Of a stretch of 64,000 nucleotides of DNA, positions 63,201-64,000 are shown piece by piece (the first letter of the stretch is position 1; each line of letters starts with the position of its first letter). This DNA comes from Laspinema palackyanum D2a. Its GTDB lineage: Bacteria; Cyanobacteriota; Cyanobacteriia; Cyanobacteriales; Laspinemataceae. Both the position numbers and the translations under genes were made by a program. The stretch covers positions 184,028 through 248,027 of the forward strand of contig JAMXFF010000003.1 in NCBI GenBank assembly GCA_025370845.1, written 5' to 3'. The notes below the pieces were generated by a model that was not told where the DNA came from, searched no databases, and saw nothing but the letters and a program-made list of their open reading frames with translations.

Positions 63201-63582
63201 GTATGCAGAGGCGGAAGGGCGTTACGTGGAAGCGATGAAGATTCGCCGAAAAGTCCTCGGAAATGAGCATCCGGATACTGCTTATAGTCTCAACGGTTTA
63301 GCAAAATTGTACTATTATCAAAGACGGTATGCCGAAGCGGAACTGCTTTTCCTGCAAGGGTTGAATATTTGCCGAAAAGTCTTCGGAAATGAGCATCCGG
63401 ATACTGCTACCATTCTCACTCATTTGGCTTTATTGTACAAATCTCAGGGACGGTATGCAGAGGCGGAACCGCTTTTACTGCAAGCGATGAATATTCGCAG
63501 CAAAGTCTTTGGTGATGAGCATCCGGATACAAAGACAACAGCAGCAAATCTCCAGCAGTTGCGGGATAAGCGCAATTCCTAA
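60289..63582 (+). CDS. NTPase-like (STAND-type) protein with kinesin-light-chain-like TPR repeats
   Basis: 1097 residues. The N-terminal part (about 10-350) looks like a STAND/AAA NTPase: IPRQQYLDAVQQRLF, a degenerate Walker A around GVGKA (47-51; Ser/Thr missing and spacing unusual), a clear Walker B PVVILLDDYEALL (about 245-257), and a sensor-like WVLWVIVARRLPQWM. A helical winged-helix/arm region (about 370-470) and degenerate TPRs (about 500-770) follow. The C-terminus has seven near-identical 42-residue TPRs with the kinesin-light-chain signature (GDEHPDTA..LNNLA.LY.SQGRYAEAEPL). Such proteins often sense ligands and oligomerise, several in defence or cell-death pathways; the role here is unknown. 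The gene stands alone, set among repeats, with a promoter at 60169. Confidence 0.85.
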   Translation: MATSPLPPDVVIPRQQYLDAVQQRLFSLGSQPQNVLVFYGSDRLRWGVGKAIAQQIKPQIPCIYIDGMEIRRRNPATDEQALIELRHQLGEGKEDFSSFDFALVYYLSQKSPYLNITPAKYAKGMNRADRLSTGADLASAFSGIELEKLLQRMGLPEVGATMQQLLPYFLEELQEIARDGMPLITFLLKLNWFFLKNADAWRWWKEIGCQELSPMKNFVNYSEVVKYLPELLAKGLQQYLDRLKKPVVILLDDYEALLLNKDESLEDPSEWLKNLISEPNPWVLWVIVARRLPQWMEGSESLPILPLTEAESQEVLTNAGITGDRLLSTITEICQGTPYYMHLCVKRWQKIQQRRSPQVEDFAGKPEEFLTTEAATWDPEELRMLQILAIPRQWDQARCDRLMQQQDLKTWRGRFAEVIASPYIEAVAEGKWRIHPLMRQYLLETQPQQQRQILHQGLYEELRQEYLQAQTPQAAILALDEALDQAISSDSQEAIAWVLAQMPTYQEQYQHSEVVEMLRSLVKRLGETVTATTAKAQMLLGYSLVELAETEKARRELETAKAQYAAVELGDSLDAARVEYELAGVYLAGSRTFDAKKAAVRSRQLRQQQLGKDAPEVAEVLNRLAAIACDCGEYGEAVLCCDRALEILTSQPQPHPIPLATVKKTAALLKIYNNQLDDAAQLCKEARQLAIEFGGENHAIAITSLMMLGGIHARMGPRLYPKSLAEYQEALTAAEQVFGPSHFQTRTILKEITELCRKMGQHQAADEYAERHNAYVKVGESEVTPQLALRFNQIGMALYDKGEYGKAEPLLKQALNILRKVLGDEHPDTATSLNNFAGLYHSQGRYAEAEPLYLQALNIRRKVLGDEHPDTAYSLNDLAGLYHSQGRYAEAEPLCLQALNIRRKVLGDEHRDTALSLHNLAFLYESQGRYAEAEPLFRQALNIYCKVLGDEHPHTATILHSLAFLYKSQGRYAEAEGRYVEAMKIRRKVLGNEHPDTAYSLNGLAKLYYYQRRYAEAELLFLQGLNICRKVFGNEHPDTATILTHLALLYKSQGRYAEAEPLLLQAMNIRSKVFGDEHPDTKTTAANLQQLRDKRNS
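62640..63540 (+). repeat. Seven 126-bp tandem coding repeats (TPR)
   Basis: The CTCGGAGATGAGCATCC motif recurs every 126 bases, for example at 62752 and 62878, corresponding to 42-residue TPR units. The DNA identity between units is high, including silent positions, which suggests recent unit duplication or homogenisation. Confidence 0.9.
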
Positions 63583-63738
63583 TTTGAGGGAATCATTGTT
63601 CGGTTTGTCCAGAAAAATGCGGCAGCAATTAACCGCGAGGGTGCGTCAGCGTAAGTTCATCCCGGAGGGTGCGTCAGTGCCACAGCTTATTCCGTTTGCC
63701 AACACTCTATCTGACATCCCCTCCAGCAGATTGGGGGG
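63583..63738. other. Short region after the NTPase-TPR gene
   Basis: About 155 bases containing two GGGTGCGTCAG motifs (near 63640 and 63668), related in style to the GACGCACC near 60153. No gene is supported; open frames here run into the repeats. Confidence 0.45.
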
Positions 63739-63819
63739 AATTTGATGCCTGGGGATGCCTTTTTTTGGCCGCACCTTCTCTAACAATAACAATCTACCAA
63801 AAATCCCCAACCTTGTCAA
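63739..63819 (-). repeat. Promoter-bearing repeat, copy B (inverted)
   Basis: The core 63754-63819 is the reverse complement of a sequence 80 percent identical to 60169-60234. The 77 bases 63739-63815 are identical to 63924-64000. Confidence 0.9.
63791..63819 (-). promoter_or_regulatory. Minus-strand promoter in repeat copy B
   Basis: On the minus strand: TTGACA (63819-63814), a 17-base spacer and extended -10 TGG-TAGATT ending at 63791. It points left, toward the 3' end of the NTPase-TPR gene, so it could make an antisense or short RNA. Confidence 0.6.
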
Positions 63820-63825
63820 CAGCAA

Positions 63826-63880
63826 CAACCGGCGGGGGTTTAAACCCCCGCCTAATAGCTAAAGTCGGTTAAAACCGACT
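63826..63880. repeat. Double palindrome GGCGGGGGTT.. / AGTCGGTT.. (copy 2)
   Basis: CAACCGGCGGGGGTTTAAAC with CCCCGCC, TAATAGCTAA, and AGTCGGTT-AA-AACCGACT. Same order and orientation as 59909-59958 on the other side of the NTPase-TPR gene. Confidence 0.9.
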
Positions 63881-63923
63881 AGAAAATTGAGATTTCTGAA
63901 TTATTATTACAACTATTGAAGCT

Positions 63924-64000
63924 AATTTGATGCCTGGGGATGCCTTTTTTTGGCCGCACCTTCTCTAACAATAACAATCTACCAAAAATCCCCAACCTTG
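63924..64000 (-). repeat. Promoter-bearing repeat, copy C (cut by the window end)
   Basis: 77 bases identical to 63739-63815, 185 bases away in the same orientation. The -35 box would begin just at the window edge, so only the -10 and the conserved leader part are visible. Confidence 0.9.

Noticed and set aside
63669..63872. Plus-strand frame of 67 codons after the NTPase-TPR gene
   Set aside because: It runs through the promoter-bearing repeat and the palindromes, so it is a by-product of repeats.

Overview
This window is a piece of a cyanobacterial chromosome, most likely from a filamentous, non-heterocystous (Oscillatoriales-type) species. The evidence is the very frequent GCGATCGC (HIP1) octamer, an NblS/Hik33-type kinase, a plant-type acyl-lipid Delta6 desaturase, a cytochrome c6-like protein, a CIRCE-controlled groEL without groES, abundant palindromic interspersed repeats, and very large multidomain histidine kinases. 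I saw no rRNA, tRNA, CRISPR array, transposase or phage structural gene. The species is an inference.

Layout. 0.1-3.6 kb: a DUF4347/beta-helix/RTX secreted protein. 4.4-9.7 kb: groEL with CIRCE and a terminator, an NTF2-like protein, an aldo/keto reductase, desD and a cytochrome c6-like gene. 9.7-21 kb: a signalling block on the minus strand, with a seven-PAS kinase, nblS next to an OmpR-type regulator and a HAMP kinase. It is interrupted by GC-rich tandem repeats, a NADAR gene and a PD-(D/E)XK-like gene split by one in-frame TGA. 21.4-34 kb: mostly housekeeping genes (glpK, dusA, folK, an Atx1-like copper chaperone, Nudix, ADP-ribosylglycohydrolase, photolyase, a sugar epimerase, purD), plus a P-loop kinase-WYL fusion and a head-to-head palindromic repeat array. 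34.2-36.5 kb: a compact accessory island between purD and dnaB, with an AAA ATPase overlapping a PD-(D/E)XK nuclease-like gene and a third nuclease-like gene converging on them. 36.5-39.7 kb: dnaB, carrying a 408-residue LAGLIDADG intein in its Walker A motif, and rplI.

40-64 kb: two giant signalling fusions (APC permease-PAS-histidine kinase and Ser/Thr kinase-AAA-GAF-histidine kinase), two Uma2-family genes that share an identical 162-bp block, an alpha-2-macroglobulin-like lipoprotein without the thioester motif, penicillin-binding protein 2 with a strong terminator, and an SMP-30-like hydrolase. The block ends with an NTPase-TPR gene set among tandem and inverted repeats.

The best leads for something undescribed are: the AAA/PD-(D/E)XK two-gene unit at 34.3-35.8 kb; the NTPase-TPR gene at 60.3-63.6 kb, whose promoter lies in a 66-bp repeat that recurs inverted downstream with the -35, extended -10 and 17-bp spacing preserved; the split PD-(D/E)XK_4-like gene beside NADAR; and the kinase-WYL and permease-histidine kinase fusions. 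All functions are read from motifs and remembered family features. No database search was run.
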